A stretch of DNA of 64,000 nt from Tachypleus tridentatus (GCF_004210375.1 NC_134831.1:44984035-45048034); one strand, 5' to 3'. Numbered from the stretch's first letter, positions 35,271-48,400 are shown. Program-made: numbers and translations. Notes: a model not told the origin generated them from the sequence alone.

Positions 35271-35556
35271 GCTTGTTTGTTTGTTTTTGGAATTTCGCAC
35301 AAAGCTACTCGAGGGCTATCTGTGCTAGCCGTCCCAAATTTAGCAGTGTAAGACTAGAGGGAAGGCAGCTAGTCATCACCACCCACCGCCAACTCTTGGG
35401 CTACTCTTTTACCAACGAATAGTAGGATTGACTGTAACTTATAACGCCCCCACGGCTGAAAGGGCGAGCATGTTTGGCGCGATGGGGATGCGAACCCGCG
35501 ACCCTCAGGTTACGAGTCGCACGCCTTAACACGCTGTTTTCAAACATGCCGGGTTT
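35271..35556 (-). mobile_element. SINE A, minus strand, in the LINE
   Basis: TTTGTTTTTGGAATTTCGCA (tail) through the complete body to the head; the tRNA-like A-box region is altered (ACACGCTGTTTTCAAACATG). It causes much of the 138-aa antisense frame at 35401-35817. Confidence 0.88.
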
Positions 35557-35997
35557 GAAAAGAGTTAACAATGATAAAGTTACTGGGAGAGATAATGTTT
35601 CCTTATTTGTTTGAAGAGAGTTAAGAATTGTATATGTGTATATTGATATTTTTAGTAAGTAGTTGAATAGTAGACAGATGTCAGATGATTGGAAGGTGAT
35701 TAATATATTGCTAATATAACAGAAACGCCTAATTACGCTATGTAAAACAAGTTTTGTTCCTGGATAGTTAGTGTTATTTCTTAATTGCTTATGTTGTAAA
35801 AGTACAGAAAATAGCAATTATTCCCTTCAAATTTTGCTTTTGTGAACTGAATAATGAAATTTAGAAAGTAACCTATTTTTTATGTAAAAACGGCCAAATT
35901 TGCACATTTTCGTTTACATAAGGTCTGAATAAAACAACATATGAATCAAGATTTACACGTATTTATACTAAAGCTATACAAAAATGAATAAAGATGT

Positions 35998-37193
35998 TTA
36001 GAAGTGAGTAGTTTCTCGAGATTTACGATTGTAATGTAAATCACTTTCACGTACCAGCCCCCAAATATAGTCTCCCTTCATGTTTTCGTTATACGCTCCT
36101 TGGTAGCGGCGTTTAAAGTCCAGTATATCTTGGTGGAAGCGCTCTCCTTGCTCCTCTGAGTATGCTCCCATGTTCTCCTTGAATTTATCAAGATGAGAGT
36201 CGAGGATATGGACTTTTAGGGACATCCTGCAGCCCATTTTGCCATATTTCTTTACCAGAGCATCAACCAGTTCCACATAAGTTTCGGCCTTGTAATTGCC
36301 CAAGAAGCCCCGAACAACTGTGACAAAGCTGTTTCTTTTTCCTGGCCCGGCATGGCCAAGCGCGTAAGGCGTGCGACTCGTAATCTGAGGGTCGCGGGTT
36401 CGCGCCCGCGTCGCGCCAAATATGCTCGCTCTCCCAGCCGTGGGGGCGTTATAATGTGACGATCAATCCCACTATTCGTTGGTAAAAGAGTAGCCCAAGA
36501 GTGGGCGGTGGGTGGTGATGACTAGCTGCCTTCCCTCTATTCTTACACTGCTAAATTAGGGACGGCTAGCACAGATAGCCCTCGAGTAGCTTTGTGCGAA
36601 ATTAAAAAAAAACAATTTTTTTCCTTCCTACTGAGCTTCTTGGAGAATTCTGTGTACTCCAGGATCTTCTTTGTTTGTGATCCAACGAAGACACCAGCTT
36701 TGCCTCAGACAGCTTAGGGAAAAGTCTCGAAGGTACTTGAAGACTGCAGATTCCTGATCAAGAGCTGTGACAAATTGTTTCTAAGACCCATCTTTGTGTG
36801 CAATGGTAGGAACAACACCTTCTGGAGGTCCACTAGTGACTCACACTTTACATTGCGCCACCTCACAGAGAACTTGGTCCGTTGTGGCCAGTATTTCCTG
36901 TTGTAGTGCGCTGCAGTGTCTCTGCTGTCCGAAAGGCAAAGATAACAGGGAAACTTGGTAAAGCTTCCTTTGAGAACCATCAGGAATGACACCATTTTGA
37001 AGTCTCCGATAATCTCCCAGCCATACTCGTCATACTTCATGGTTTCCAGCAAGGTCTTGACGCTGTTGTGTTTCTCTCTGAGATGCACTGAATGAGCCAG
37101 GGGAAAGAGACAGATACTTATTCCCGTTATGGAGCAGCACAGTTTAAGGCTTCTGCATGCGTCTGGAAAATGCTTGCAGCTTGTTGATGCCAT
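35998..37193 (-). pseudogene. Unnamed transposon protein with GERFHQD motif, broken
   Basis: Minus strand. The first part (37193-36714) has PLAHSVHLREKHNSVKTLL, YGWEIIGDFKMVSFLM, a C-x2-C plus distal H pattern (CYLCLSDSRDTAAHY) and VLFLPLHTKMGLRNN. The second (36303-35998) has GNYKAETYVELV, MSLKVHILDSHLDKF, EEQGERFHQDI and RRYQGAYNENM, then the stop. I recognise this order from a protein family repeated in arthropod and cnidarian genomes, but cannot name its function. A frame slip after STFETFP and the SINE insertion break it. Invariant His, Glu and Asp residues in the second half could form a catalytic site; that is inference. The N-terminus is shorter than in relatives I recall. Confidence 0.65.
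36344..36612 (+). mobile_element. SINE A, full length, inside the TIR element
   Basis: CCCGGCATGGCCAAGCGCGT head, B-box GGGTTCGCGCCC, full body, A-rich tail. Copy 2 of the TIR element has the empty site here, where coding runs through, so this insertion came after the copies separated. Confidence 0.93.
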
Positions 37194-38215
37194 TTCTGAT
37201 AAAATAAGATAGGTCTATGTGTTCACTTAGGCAGCTAGAACTCAACTGAAGTGGTGAGTGGTGAGTCCCTGTATATATATATATATATATATATATATTA
37301 CTATGGAATGTTCTAGAAAATTCTAAAAGGTTCTTGAAATTTCTCGTAAGTTCTACAACATTCTAGAGAGTTCTTAAAAATTCTTGTAAGTTTGAGAAAA
37401 TTCTCCATCAGCTATTCAGCACTGAATCTACCTGGAATGTTCTGGAAAAATGAGTAAATTTGAAAATTTCATTACCCTGATCACAAAAGCAAAGTTTGAA
37501 GAGACAAATAGGTCTTTCTATTTACTTTAAGCATAAGCAATTGGGAAATAACACTTTCTGCCCAGGAACAAGAAAAAGTAAAAATTTTGTTACGTAGTGT
37601 TATCACAATAATTAGGAGTCTATTAATTTTACAGTAGTGGTGGGAAATGTTTTTGAAAATCTGATAAAAAGCTTCAAAGTTTCCTTTAACAAAGTTGTTG
37701 AAGTCAACATTGTTTCACTAAGAAAAAATCTTTCTTTACTAATATTTTGATATTTTATCAAGATGTTACTTCTTTTGTAGATGAGGGTATGGGTGTGGAT
37801 TTGCTTTACCTGGATTTTTAGAAAGCATTTAAGAAAGTGTCAAACAAAAGGCTCGTTTATTATAGTTTTCTCTGTTGGCGTGGTTCATTGTATAAAAAAT
37901 ATCTAGATGAAAGAAAGCAACTCAGAGGTTGTTATGAAAGAAGATCAGTCTTACTGGATTAAACTCATAAGCAGGATACCTCAGAGCTCAGTTTAAGGAT
38001 CCTTGTGTTTCTTATTTACATAAGTGCATAAATGCAGTAATGAACAAAAAGTACTTTAGCTTATAATATTAATGTACTGGATGTTGCGAGCTTTGATGAG
38101 AACACTGTCGCTGAAGAAAATGATATATGTTATTTAATGAGTGGACATACAAATGGCAGATGGATTTTAATTATAATAAATGCAAGGAAATACATGTTTA
38201 TTATAATATGAATTA

Positions 38216-41200
38216 CAAGTATAATCTATAAAAGATCTTTTCCAGTTTTGACCAGCTAACTTCCAAACAGCACACACGGTATTTACACCATTGTCCAATG
38301 TTCCGACAGGAAGGTAATCAGAAATGCTGTTCTTCCACGCGTCTTACATTTTGTAAAGTTTAATTATTTTGTGTTTGAGAGCTGAAGACTAAACACATTG
38401 TCTTGAAGATTTATAATAATGGTACAGCAGACCTTTATGCAGTTCTAGATGCTCATCCAAGCGCAACAGGTTATCTACATCTGTGTTTCATTTTTGATCT
38501 GCAATGATGATGCTTTGCCTTATAGCATGGTAAGTAATGCACAAAGTAGATATGACTGACTGGATTATATTTAGAGGTTACAGTCTTTACACGTTGGTAG
38601 AGAACAATATAGTGATACTTGTCTCTTATGGCATGTAAAAGGTGGTTTGTAAGCATAGTCATAGGGTTTGGTTCCACATAAGTCACAAATGAATTTATTT
38701 GAAGTCCAGGTTATGCAGTTGAGGAAGTTATATGTGGAATAAAGAATTCACTTAGAGGCAGTTGTAATGCATATACAAAATATTTTTTATGATAGGATAT
38801 TGATTAATTCCTCTATATCAAACTACCAAATTTATCTTGAAATAATCCCAGATCAAATTATCAAACTCCTCGTTTTGGATATTGATATTTTCATTAATCA
38901 AACGTTCTACTATGTTGGTTCGTATGGATACAACATCGAATAGGTTATCTATTAAAGCAATACGACAAATTCCTCCAGTCATACTTTTTATTATATAACA
39001 GTGATTGCAAATCTTCCAATGTATCTTACAGAAACTTTATAATATCCTTTACCTGTTTTACTATGTCTTCAATACAATTAATGTTTTTCAGTTTTCTCTC
39101 TTCAGGCAATATACATTATTAAGGTGAAACATTGTTAGGCGAATTTGGAGATAACGTTACTTACAAAAAATTGTGCAACGAATTTCTTCGATGGTACAGC
39201 TATCGTAATAGGTCCACCGGTCAGTCTAAATTAACTGAAGCAAGATGACATCACGGTTGAAAATATGATGTTTTATACACGGTTTTCCGTGTCTTATGAT
39301 TTCTCAAAAAGTTCAATGGATTTACTTTCGCAAATAGTTTTTTCAACTTCGTTGGCTTAAATATAATCTTCCATCAAACTATATGCATAATCGCTTATTA
39401 ACTGGTCTGTCACCAGGAAGTGATTATTGTATCAGAGAAGTGCAGGGTCCAGAAGAAGTCAGCTCTTAGCCAAAGTACTTCATTTACTTTTACTGTGAAG
39501 GTCCAAGATGTTAATCATTCTACTGCAGACTCAAGACCAACAGTCAATGTCTGGTGAACACAGACTAGTAGGTCAAATCATGATCACAAAAATCAATCTT
39601 ATGATAACAGAAGCAAAGATAATTGGAGGAGAAATAGTGTTTGGCAAGGCCTATACAGGACGCTCAAGCCTGTTGCAAATTAAAATAACACAACTCTATC
39701 TGTAGTTTGATTTCCTCTGACCAGCTAAGAAGAACTGGAAGTGATGCTAGTGAATAACATCTGTCAATCAATCAAAGCTGTTTCCCCAGCGGGTGAGAAA
39801 GCAGGCACTTACAGATAAAGAACATGAACCATGGATTGGTGATCCTTTCTGTGCCAGCAGGTATTGGTGTATACTGCAATAATTATCATAACTCACAATG
39901 GAACCTGGCTGTATGATGAATTGCTGGAAGCAACTCATAAGCCTGCTAACCTGAACTAAGGACCAGTTAACCGTCAGAGTGTTGTAGGTCCCTGAGTATA
40001 TCTATTGCTAAAATATTGGCAGAATCTCAGACAGGCATTGCCCCACACCATAAATTTTACTCCAGTGTTGAAGGAGTGGAAAGAAATCTGGACTGGCTTT
40101 TAAATAGTTGCAGGCAGGTAAATACATGAAACACTTGTACTCAGAAGCAGGTAGCATAATGCTTGATTCTAAGTCTATACAATTCAGCCGTGGAAGACAT
40201 CTAGTGCTTGATGAAAGATGACTAGGATATAATTGTATCTAAGCTATGTCACTAATTCAACCCTGTAGAAAATCAGGTGATCAACTGGACAAAGCTCAAG
40301 ACTCCATTCGTGAATATTTTGGAGGCTAAGCTGGTGATTGTAGAGAGAAAGAGCTCTTGCCTGAACTAGGAAGGATCACAAGACCACCACAATGACCAAC
40401 TGTAAAGCAACAGCAGCCATGGAAAATCTACTTGTGAATTTAAAGTGAGGGGAAGTAAAAAATAAGTAAAATTATTTTTCTGTTATATTCTTTGTTAAGG
40501 GGCATTCTTGTAATACCTTGATTGTTAAATGGTTAATGTTTTGTTAGATACTACTCATGGTTAAATCTGTGTGTGTGTGTATATATATATATATACACAC
40601 AATATATATATATATACATATATATGCTATTTTATTGTTTAATGTTATATTTTCATTATTTTATTGCTTAAGTGTTTTATTTTTCTCTGTAATGTATTAA
40701 AAGAGCTTTACTTCTAAGTACTTTGATTATTCTATTACGTAATGCGTCATCTATAATTTAATTTTCAGTTGTAACTAAAGGGATTTATTTTACTGTTATA
40801 TAATATGTGTGATTATACATCCTAATTAAATGGGTTTTCTTATAATTATTTCATTATCTATTGTTTTATTACTTTTAAGATTTAGTCCGATATAGGTAGA
40901 CATAGTCTTCAGTCCACAAAATATACATTTCAGCTTTAATGATAACAATTAATGGTGCAGCAGTTTTGAACAACTAGTGAACCACAAATAGGATTATACA
41001 AAACTTAGAAAACCACAGATTTTTCATTCCAATGGGAGCAGTTTTTGACTCCTGCAGTCTTCAGAAAGTTATTTGTGATTCTGTCTCTACCCACAACATA
41101 ACTGAGAATTTCTACCTGTATTTGTATTAGTGAACACTTCTTTGGTTTCGTTTGTACAGTTGCCCACGCTTTCAGCAGCTAACTGGAACATGACAAAACA

Positions 41201-42394
41201 TCAAGACATCGTTTAAATATATCAAGAAGTTTTCTCAGTATAAGCTCAATAAGCCATTCAAAACTTACAGACCTAATACAAAGGCTGGACGGCCTGATGT
41301 AAAAGTTGCACAAATCATCTTGAGTACTTAAAGGAGTTTTGAATCTGCTTGACATACACTTATTCTTTCTGGCAATCACTTCTGGAGACGACCAAGCATA
41401 TGATGTACTTTAATAAAGACTAGCCATGTCTCTAGACCTCCTGGTAAGCCTGTACATTCGTTACTTTATCAGACATGCCTCGCCTATTAGTGGTGAAGTC
41501 ATATTGTACAGCCTAATCACTTATCTGGTCCATAAATACATCAGTAAATTTAACTAGTGATTTCGTCAATGAATTTTATTCTGATTGCTTACACAATCAT
41601 TTGCTAATGACCTCAAATGCTTTTCTGTGTGACACGGGAGAAATAACCTATGATGTGCAGGGTTTTTCAACTATTTACACTTCACTACCATATTAAAGAC
41701 CACTCCAGTAAAAAGTTGAATAGTGTCTGCGATTGCAGAGCAATACTGAAATTATATTACATTTTATCGAAATCACTAACCTCCAGTTTTCGTCAGAGCA
41801 AGAAAGATAGAGAAATAAAGTAAAATCAGTGATAACTTGTAAGAATGTTAATAAAGACAAGTAGCATAACACGATTTTGAAGCACTCTTTACCATGTTCA
41901 GACTTTTCTGAATAAAACTTATGATTTGTATTTAGATTCTCGTGAATCAGAGTTTTCTCAAGTAAAATAGATTTTATTCACTGCAACATAATGAAATATG
42001 GAGTTCCTCATTTATTCATGCTTTGTGTGTATCTAACTATGTATGGTAATGCTTAGTATGTAGGGACGGGCCGAGAAAAAAAAAAAAGAGATCACTGCAT
42101 TCATTTTATTACTCTATGATATTTAACGCTAAAGTGAAGATATAGCTTCATTTGAGCATCAACTGCCTTTATCGAGTACTTCACAGCTTGTATAGTAGTA
42201 CCATTATTCTGTTCTTCTACCACATGTATTTCTGTGAGAAAATAATTAAAAGAAAAGTTACTACTTTGCAGTGAATTAAGTTTATAAGTATATGTTGTAC
42301 AAATTGTTCTAATATAACGGATGTTTGTGACTTTTCATTGCACAAAAGTGATATCTGCTAAACAGTTTCAGAAAAACTAAAAAAGAGTGTATGT
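38216..42394. other. Intergenic, no gene identified
   Basis: No recognised gene. Minus-strand frames at 38471-38686 and around 39130-38820 have protein-like stretches (for example VVSIRTNIVERLINEN near 38900) with stops, so they may be old retroelement or pseudogene relics. 39400-40450 is less AT-rich than its surroundings and contains a 65-codon frame (39508-39705) with no motif I recognise. Confidence 0.35.
40571..40626. repeat. (TG)n/(TA)n compound microsatellite
   Basis: GTGTGTGTGTG followed by TA units, ACACAC and more TA units. Confidence 0.9.
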
Positions 42395-42505
42395 TTTTTC
42401 ATAGCAAAGCCACATCGATCTATCTGCTGAGCCCCACGGGGGAATCGAACCCCTGACTTTAGCGTTGTAAATCCGTAGACTTACCGCTGGACTAGCGAGG
42501 GACAA
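42395..42505 (-). mobile_element. SINE C, complete
   Basis: The reverse complement starts TCCCTCGCTAGTCCAGCGGT (A-box), contains GGGTTCGATTCCC (clean B-box) and ends CAGCAGATAGATCGATGTGG then CTTTGCTATG. The tail parallels SINEs A and B. Confidence 0.8.
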
Positions 42506-43433
42506 GAACTAACAACTAATGTTAATTAATATTCAATGTATTAAGGAAATCAAGTATTTTTACAACTTACAGATCTATATACCTACTAATGATGTCTGAG
42601 TTTTGAAACACCAGTCTCTTAATTATCAAAACAATGCATTTTATTGCAATCTACTTTTGTTTAAATTTGAAGTGGGACCAAGCCTGGCAGCTCTGTGTAT
42701 GTGTTTGGTATCACATTTCATGGTCTGAAATCTATATGATGCCATTCTAATTAATCGGCATGACCACAAAATGTGGTGGAGTCAATTGTATGCACATTCA
42801 GTGAGTTGTAAAGTGCATGATTTGTAAATATCTCCTTAACTTCTGTTCAGGAGGTACAATTACCAACCTGGAGGAACCATTCCAGTTTCAAATACCTCTA
42901 GTGTAATCGCAAATTAGAGAAACTAACAAAACTGATATTACATTAACGACATATATTACCATTGAATTACAAAAATAAAACAAATGTTGACGTAAAAACC
43001 TACTTCAATGAAACTATTTAGAAAAAAATGGGAAAAGTAACAAATATTTTTACAAAAATCAACTGTGATATAGGGATGGCGATGTTAAAAATTCAGAAAT
43101 AAGGTAGGGATGATGCACAAACCCATATAAAAATCATGACTTAAGTAGCCAGTAAATACTGAGTCAATCTTACAAGCTTATGGTTATTAGCCACTCAAAG
43201 AATGTATAGAACTATGTAGTTTAAATGCTTTTATTCAAACCTGAATTAATAAACCTGACAGGAATGAAACATTTTAGTTGTAGATAAAAGTTATTTTTGG
43301 AAATGTCTGGCAATTTATGTAGTGATTTCTGTATGTTTTTTTATATTTATTCCTATTTTCTTTCAGAACATGACTTTTGTATACTTTTTACTACATGTAT
43401 ATGTATAAACATTGTAGTTCTTTATAATTAGGA

Positions 43434-43703
43434 CCCGGCATGGCCAGGTGGATTAAGGTATTTGACTCGTAATCCAAGGGTCGCGGGTTCGAATCCCCGT
43501 CACACCAAATATGCTTGCCCTTTCAGCTGTGGGGTCGTTATAATATAACTGCCAATTCCACTATTTGTTGGTAAAAGAGCAGCCCAAGAGTCGGCGGTGG
43601 GTGGTGATGACTAGCTGTCTTCCCTCTGGCCTTACACTGTTAAATTAGGGACGGCTAGCGCAGTTAGCCCTCGTGCAGCTTTGCGCGAAATTCAAAAAAC
43701 AAA
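43434..43703 (+). mobile_element. SINE A, full length
   Basis: Head CCCGGCATGGCCAGGTGGAT, B-box GGGTTCGAATCCC (consensus-perfect), full body and tail GCGCGAAATTCAAAAAAC. Its intact promoter boxes suggest a relatively young copy. Confidence 0.93.
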
Positions 43704-43825
43704 ACTTTATAAATTATCTTTGATATATGAGCTTTAACCTCACCCATTTGGTGTCTACAGAATATATATTGTAGTCATTATTTGGCCTATTTTATTGTTT
43801 TATGTTTTGTTTGCTCCAAGAGCGT

Positions 43826-43905
43826 GTTTGGTTATTTTTAATTAATCACAAAGTTACACAACGGGCTATCTGTGTTGTGCCCAACACGGGTGTCTAAGCC
43901 CGCTT
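43826..43905 (-). mobile_element. SINE B tail, degraded
   Basis: CACAAAGTTACACAACGGGC, then TATCTGTGTTGTGCCCAACA, as in the other SINE B copies; the head is lost. Confidence 0.55.
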
Positions 43906-44473
43906 CGCTTCTTCTTTGTGGGTATTTGGATATGTTGAACTTTAAATACCCGGGAGGGTTAGGTGCACAAGACCTCTTTCTCCGATTTCCAGCTTAATAG
44001 GTCTTCAAACATACCGCCGTGTTACTTTTTACTACTTTTTACTGAGGGGCCTTAGGGCATTTTATTTTAGTCTGCGTGTAGAAAAGAAATTCAAAATATG
44101 TAAAATCTTTGTTATAATTTGTCCATTTTTAAAGTAAGGTATTATAATATAAAATATTATTTCTTTTACTATTTTAAAATATTTCTGATTTTTCTTCTTG
44201 TTATTAGACTTCTCAAAATATGCTTTGTCATTGGTAAATATACATGAAATAAGTAGTGCACAAAATCCAGAGAAATACAACGTTTATCACGTTTTTTTTC
44301 TTTTAAACTTGTTTTATAAAATAACAATACGCATGAAATTGTGCAAGTAATAAATGGCCAAATTGATATTTATAATGGGCTAAAATGCATTTAAAGGACT
44401 TTTCTACTAGCACTTATAACAACTATAAATTTACCAATATTATTGATACTAACTTTTCCCTTCTTAAGTGTGT

Positions 44474-44740
44474 TATGGCTTACTCGTTAAGGCGTGCGCT
44501 TCGTAATCTGAGGGTCGCGCGTTCGCGCCCGAATCGCGCCAAACATACTCACCCTCCCAGCCGTGGGGGCGTTATAACTTCGGTCAATCCCACTTTTCGT
44601 TGGTAAAAGAGTAGTCCAAGACTTGGCGGTGGGTGGTGATGACTAACTGCCTTCCCTCTAGTCTTACACTACTAAATTAGGGACGGCTAGCATAGATAGC
44701 CCTCGAGTAGCTTTGTGCGAAAAAAAAACGAACAAACAAA
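44474..44740 (+). mobile_element. SINE A with target-site duplication, 5' end slightly short
   Basis: Flanked by the 11-bp repeat CTTAAGTGTGT at 44463-44473 and 44741-44751. The head is altered (TATGGCTTACTCGTTAAGGC). Downstream, 44752-45195 is T-rich sequence with no gene; its long hydrophobic frames are composition artefacts. Confidence 0.92.
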
Positions 44741-45195
44741 CTTAAGTGTGTATCTTTATTTTTCTGTTATTTTGTTATCTCCGCTTTTTTTTTGTCTTGT
44801 ATTCATTTTATCCTGTGTTATCTTTTATTTTAGATTCCCATGTTTGTCTGTTTTTATTCTCGAGTTTATTTTTGTTTTCTTGGCCTGTACATATTTTTGA
44901 TTTCTATTCTAGTGTTTATCTCTGTGTGTCTTTGTTTACTATTTCTAGGTTTATCCTTCTCTGTTCTTTTGTTTATTGGTATTTTATGTCAACCTGTTTA
45001 ACTTTTTTTTACATTTAAAAGTACATCAGGAGGCAATTGAATTAGATAATCTTTTATTTTGTTGTAAAACAATTTTAATAACGTAAAACACTGAACTAGT
45101 ACATAATGTTTCCATAGAAAGTACATAATATCAGTACTATATACTTGAAGAATAAATTTATATATTTGCAAAACGTTTTTGCTTAAAGCTTTCTG

Positions 45196-45201
45196 TTTAT
45201 T
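45196..45201 (-). terminator. Candidate polyadenylation signal of the peroxidase gene
   Basis: AATAAA on the minus strand, about 42 bp past the stop codon at 45243. Plausible position for a short 3' UTR. Confidence 0.45.
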
Positions 45202-45242
45202 TCGCACACTAATTTGAAAAAAAAAAGCAGCTATAGTTATTA

Positions 45243-45427
45243 TTAGTACATTTTTATTGCACTCCAATGAGAAAGATCCAGTTCCGATTCGGCCTTGATT
45301 TGTTGACAGGGTACTAATGAGTTATTGTATCCTATAGGACGGAAGACATCGCGTTGGAGGTACTGCTCGTCAGTGTTTCGACAGATAAGGGCAGCTAGTG
45401 TCGTTTTCTTAATCTCATTTAATTGAC
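45243..45427 (-). CDS. Haem peroxidase terminal exon
   Basis: GQLNEIKKTTLAALICRNTD, then EQYLQRDVFRPIGYNN, V-P-C (the conserved terminal-region cysteine), ending LDLSHWSAIKMY and TAA. Acceptor TATGACAG. Four codons before the stop is the tryptophan region W-S typical of the family end (L-x-x-W). Confidence 0.95.
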
Positions 45428-48400
45428 CTGTCATATACATAAAGGTCAATAAGTTTTATATGAAACATAATTTCTTATCCCTTGATAACCAAACGAGTTA
45501 AAACTGATTTATGTTTATATAGACGATGAGAAAAAACGTTTCAATGGAACGGAAAAGTATGACAAAACCATATTTGACCGTTGATATTTTTACTCATATT
45601 ACTTTAAAATATTCAATACTGATTTCAGATTACAGGCGTATAAAAGAAGCAGTTTAGAACTATCTATAATTCTAACAAGTAATACCTAAGATACTTTTTA
45701 TTCATTACAATAACATACCTGCTGCGCTGGGCCTAAAGCAACCTAAAGTCGATCACAAATGGAGTTTGTAACAATGCACGATTGTCAAATTTGTGGTGTA
45801 AAACGTATAGAATAGTGAAGTAAACAAACTGATCAGGTTTAACAAATGTTACGTATAGAATAGTGAAGTAAAAAATTGTTTAGGCTTAATAAATGTTATA
45901 AAAAGATTCCTCCATGATATTCATTTTGAACATATTTTCAATTTACAAATTGTATATCAGAGGTGTATGTAAAAATAGCATTCTTGTCATAGTCCCGCCT
46001 AACTGTTGTATTTGATGAAAGTTCTCCTAGATCGTGAATTCAGGTAAAAATAAGAACAAAAACACCTGAAATGTTAATTTTTACGCTTCTCAAATTTGGA
46101 CTACAAAATAAACTAATTGCGTAGGATGTGATAAAATTTTCTCATTTGGACGTTCATCACATTTCACCAATTTATTTATGTGATGAAACGATTACAGATC
46201 TAACAGTGTTTAACAAATTAAAAAAAATTGAATACTATTTTTAATAACTGCGATTATAAAAGCTTACTGCAATAATCTCAGCAAAATGTCACATAGATTA
46301 GCTTCCGAGATAGTAGTTTGTTAGTGTAATCAGTACTACACAAGATTTTAACACCTTTGTTGTCAACAATATACAGGATTTTAACAGCTTTGTCGTCAGT
46401 AGTAACTGTTGGACAACTGTACAACTTATAATTTTTTTTAAAGTATTTTATACAAAAACACTTCTATAAAAACGTACAACAATTAATTATTAAATAATTT
46501 TATTACAACCAAGATGTTCAACATTGTGTGCGAATATCTCGTTAAGTGCTGATTCAAAGAAAGTGCTGACATATGTCATTTAAGTAGAATTAATAATTAA
46601 TTTTATTGTTGTTATTTTTGAAATAATTTAAAGTTTTGTGTTTGTATGATGTACGTCTACAGTAGTCTTAATGTTTTTTGTTTAGTTAGTTTTTTCGTCA
46701 TCAACCACTATTAAATGTCATTTGAAAAAAAAAAAATGTTATTATAATCACGGTTAGAATATCAGGTGATGAAAGGATAAAGTTAACAATGATTAAATGT
46801 CAGGTAAAGATGTGGTTAGAATAACAACTACGATGCATATATAAGGTTTATTTGTTTGTAGCTACACAAAGGCTATCGAAACCCGATTTCTAGTGTTGTA
46901 TGTCCACAGTCATATCTCTGTGCCATTGAAGGGGAGAAGAGCGTGAAGGAAGGGTCAAGTAGCTGTAACAACATTTCAGGTTAGAGGAGAGTTAAAATGT
47001 TATTTGTTACATGCCAGGTGAATGAATGGCCAAATGGTCATGGCTGTTTATCGGGTGAGAGAAAGGTAAAGTAACTATGACAATATTTTAGCTGAAGAAT
47101 GAGTAGATGTAAAAATGGCTATATGTCAAGTAAGGTACGGTAATGATCATAACGACCATAGCTAGGTGTCAGGAAAATGTTAGGAAATAATGATCACGCC
47201 AACCTTATGTCACAAATGAAAAAGATGATTCATAACGAAAATAGCTAGTAGTCAAGTGAAAAAGCCATATATGGTGAAGAAAGGGTCAAATTAGCCATGA
47301 ATTGAAATCAGGTGAAAGATGTTTTATAGCTATGACATCAAAAACTGATTGCTACCCAAGACGTCGTGGGATACCTTTGATCTCAAAGCTTAAGAACTAG
47401 GCCACTATGTTTACAAAACTCTTCAATAAAATAAATCAATAGTTGTTTTCTTATGTTATTTAAGGTTTATTCGGTGTAATATTTTGACTCCCATGCTGTA
47501 GTCTTTATCAGTCACAATTTCGTATACGGTAAGCCTAAATAGACTGTTGTCAGTCCTGAGAAAAATTAAAATGTGACAAGTTCTACGACCTAGTTGACTA
47601 ACAAAAATGACACTATAATCATTAACTTTTCTAAGAAAATAATATTACTAAAAAAAAGAAAATTTCAGCATGATATAGTCTTAATTTTAATAAAATTAGT
47701 CTTAATAAAATTAAGGGTTAAAATGTCATTAACTCTTATCGTTCACTAAATACACGTGTAGATTTTTTTTCAAGATTTCATTGTTATTCTAAATGGCTTT
47801 TTTGTTATTAAGCACAAATATGCACAATGTGTTATCTGTGCTGTGTCAATTTTGAATATTGAAAACCATTTTTTAGCATTACAAGCCGTAGCGTACTTAC
47901 TGAGCGACGGCGTTGGAGCATTTTGAATAAACGAAGTAAGAGCAAATGTTCAATGAATAGCCCACACTTTGATTTATTACAGATGTGTACTAGGATGGCA
48001 GTGGTCACTTTATCTTCTCTTTATATTAGAATATCTTTGGGCGATGTTTATCTACCTTAAAGCTGTGGCACTTTTTCTAGCAGGTTTGGGTTTCACTGTT
48101 ATATCTGTATTACATTTTTTGATATCTCTTTAGTGTTCAAACATTCGGATATCAACAGTTCACATGGTTTCTCCAACACAATGTTTGAGACTTTACATAT
48201 ACTGCCATAAAGAACACATTTTTGGTTATCTTTAGATTTTCTTGATTCTGACAAGAATGTTTCTTAGAGAAGAAAATTTAAAAACAGTGTTTCTGGTATG
48301 TATATTAAACATAAAGCTTTTGTTTTCCCAATATTTCATACAAACTATGATAAAATTACTATAGCATGTAAGTTTAGAAGTTAAATAAGTATTGTTGAGC

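Larger units (their letters stand above)
35730..37604 (-). mobile_element. TIR-bearing DNA element, copy 1, encoding an unnamed protein family
   Basis: Left end (35730 on) and right end (back from 37604) are imperfect inverted repeats extending about 70 bp: CTATGTAAAACAAG / CTACGTAACAAAA, TTGTTCCTGG in both, then AGTGTTATTTC and AATTGCTTATG in both. It sits in a LINE whose RT motifs resume on the right. It contains the broken coding region at 35998-37193, a TA microsatellite at 37271-37299, an AT-rich series of TTCTAGAAAATTCT-like motifs, and an inserted SINE A (36344-36612). Confidence 0.75.
34980..38215 (+). mobile_element. LINE (CR1/L2-like), decayed, interrupted by two insertions
   Basis: Three plus-strand pieces belong to one RT ORF: 34980-35270; 35561-35729 (KRVNNDKVTGRDNVS, then DWKVIN); and 37605-38215. 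The last includes YRSINFTVVVGNVFENLIKS-like sequence, then EGMGVDLLYLDF, the RT palm motif A, followed by AFKKVSNKRL-like and GRWILI-like blocks. The gaps are a SINE A (35271-35556) and the TIR element (35730-37604). Stops and frameshifts throughout. Confidence 0.65.

Noticed and set aside
35401-35817. 138-codon minus-strand frame as a gene
   Set aside because: It is antisense reading of a SINE A and the adjoining LINE.
44715-45018. Membrane-protein-like overlapping plus-strand frames
   Set aside because: Produced by T-rich DNA, which always reads as Phe/Leu/Ser; two frames overlap and neither has other support.
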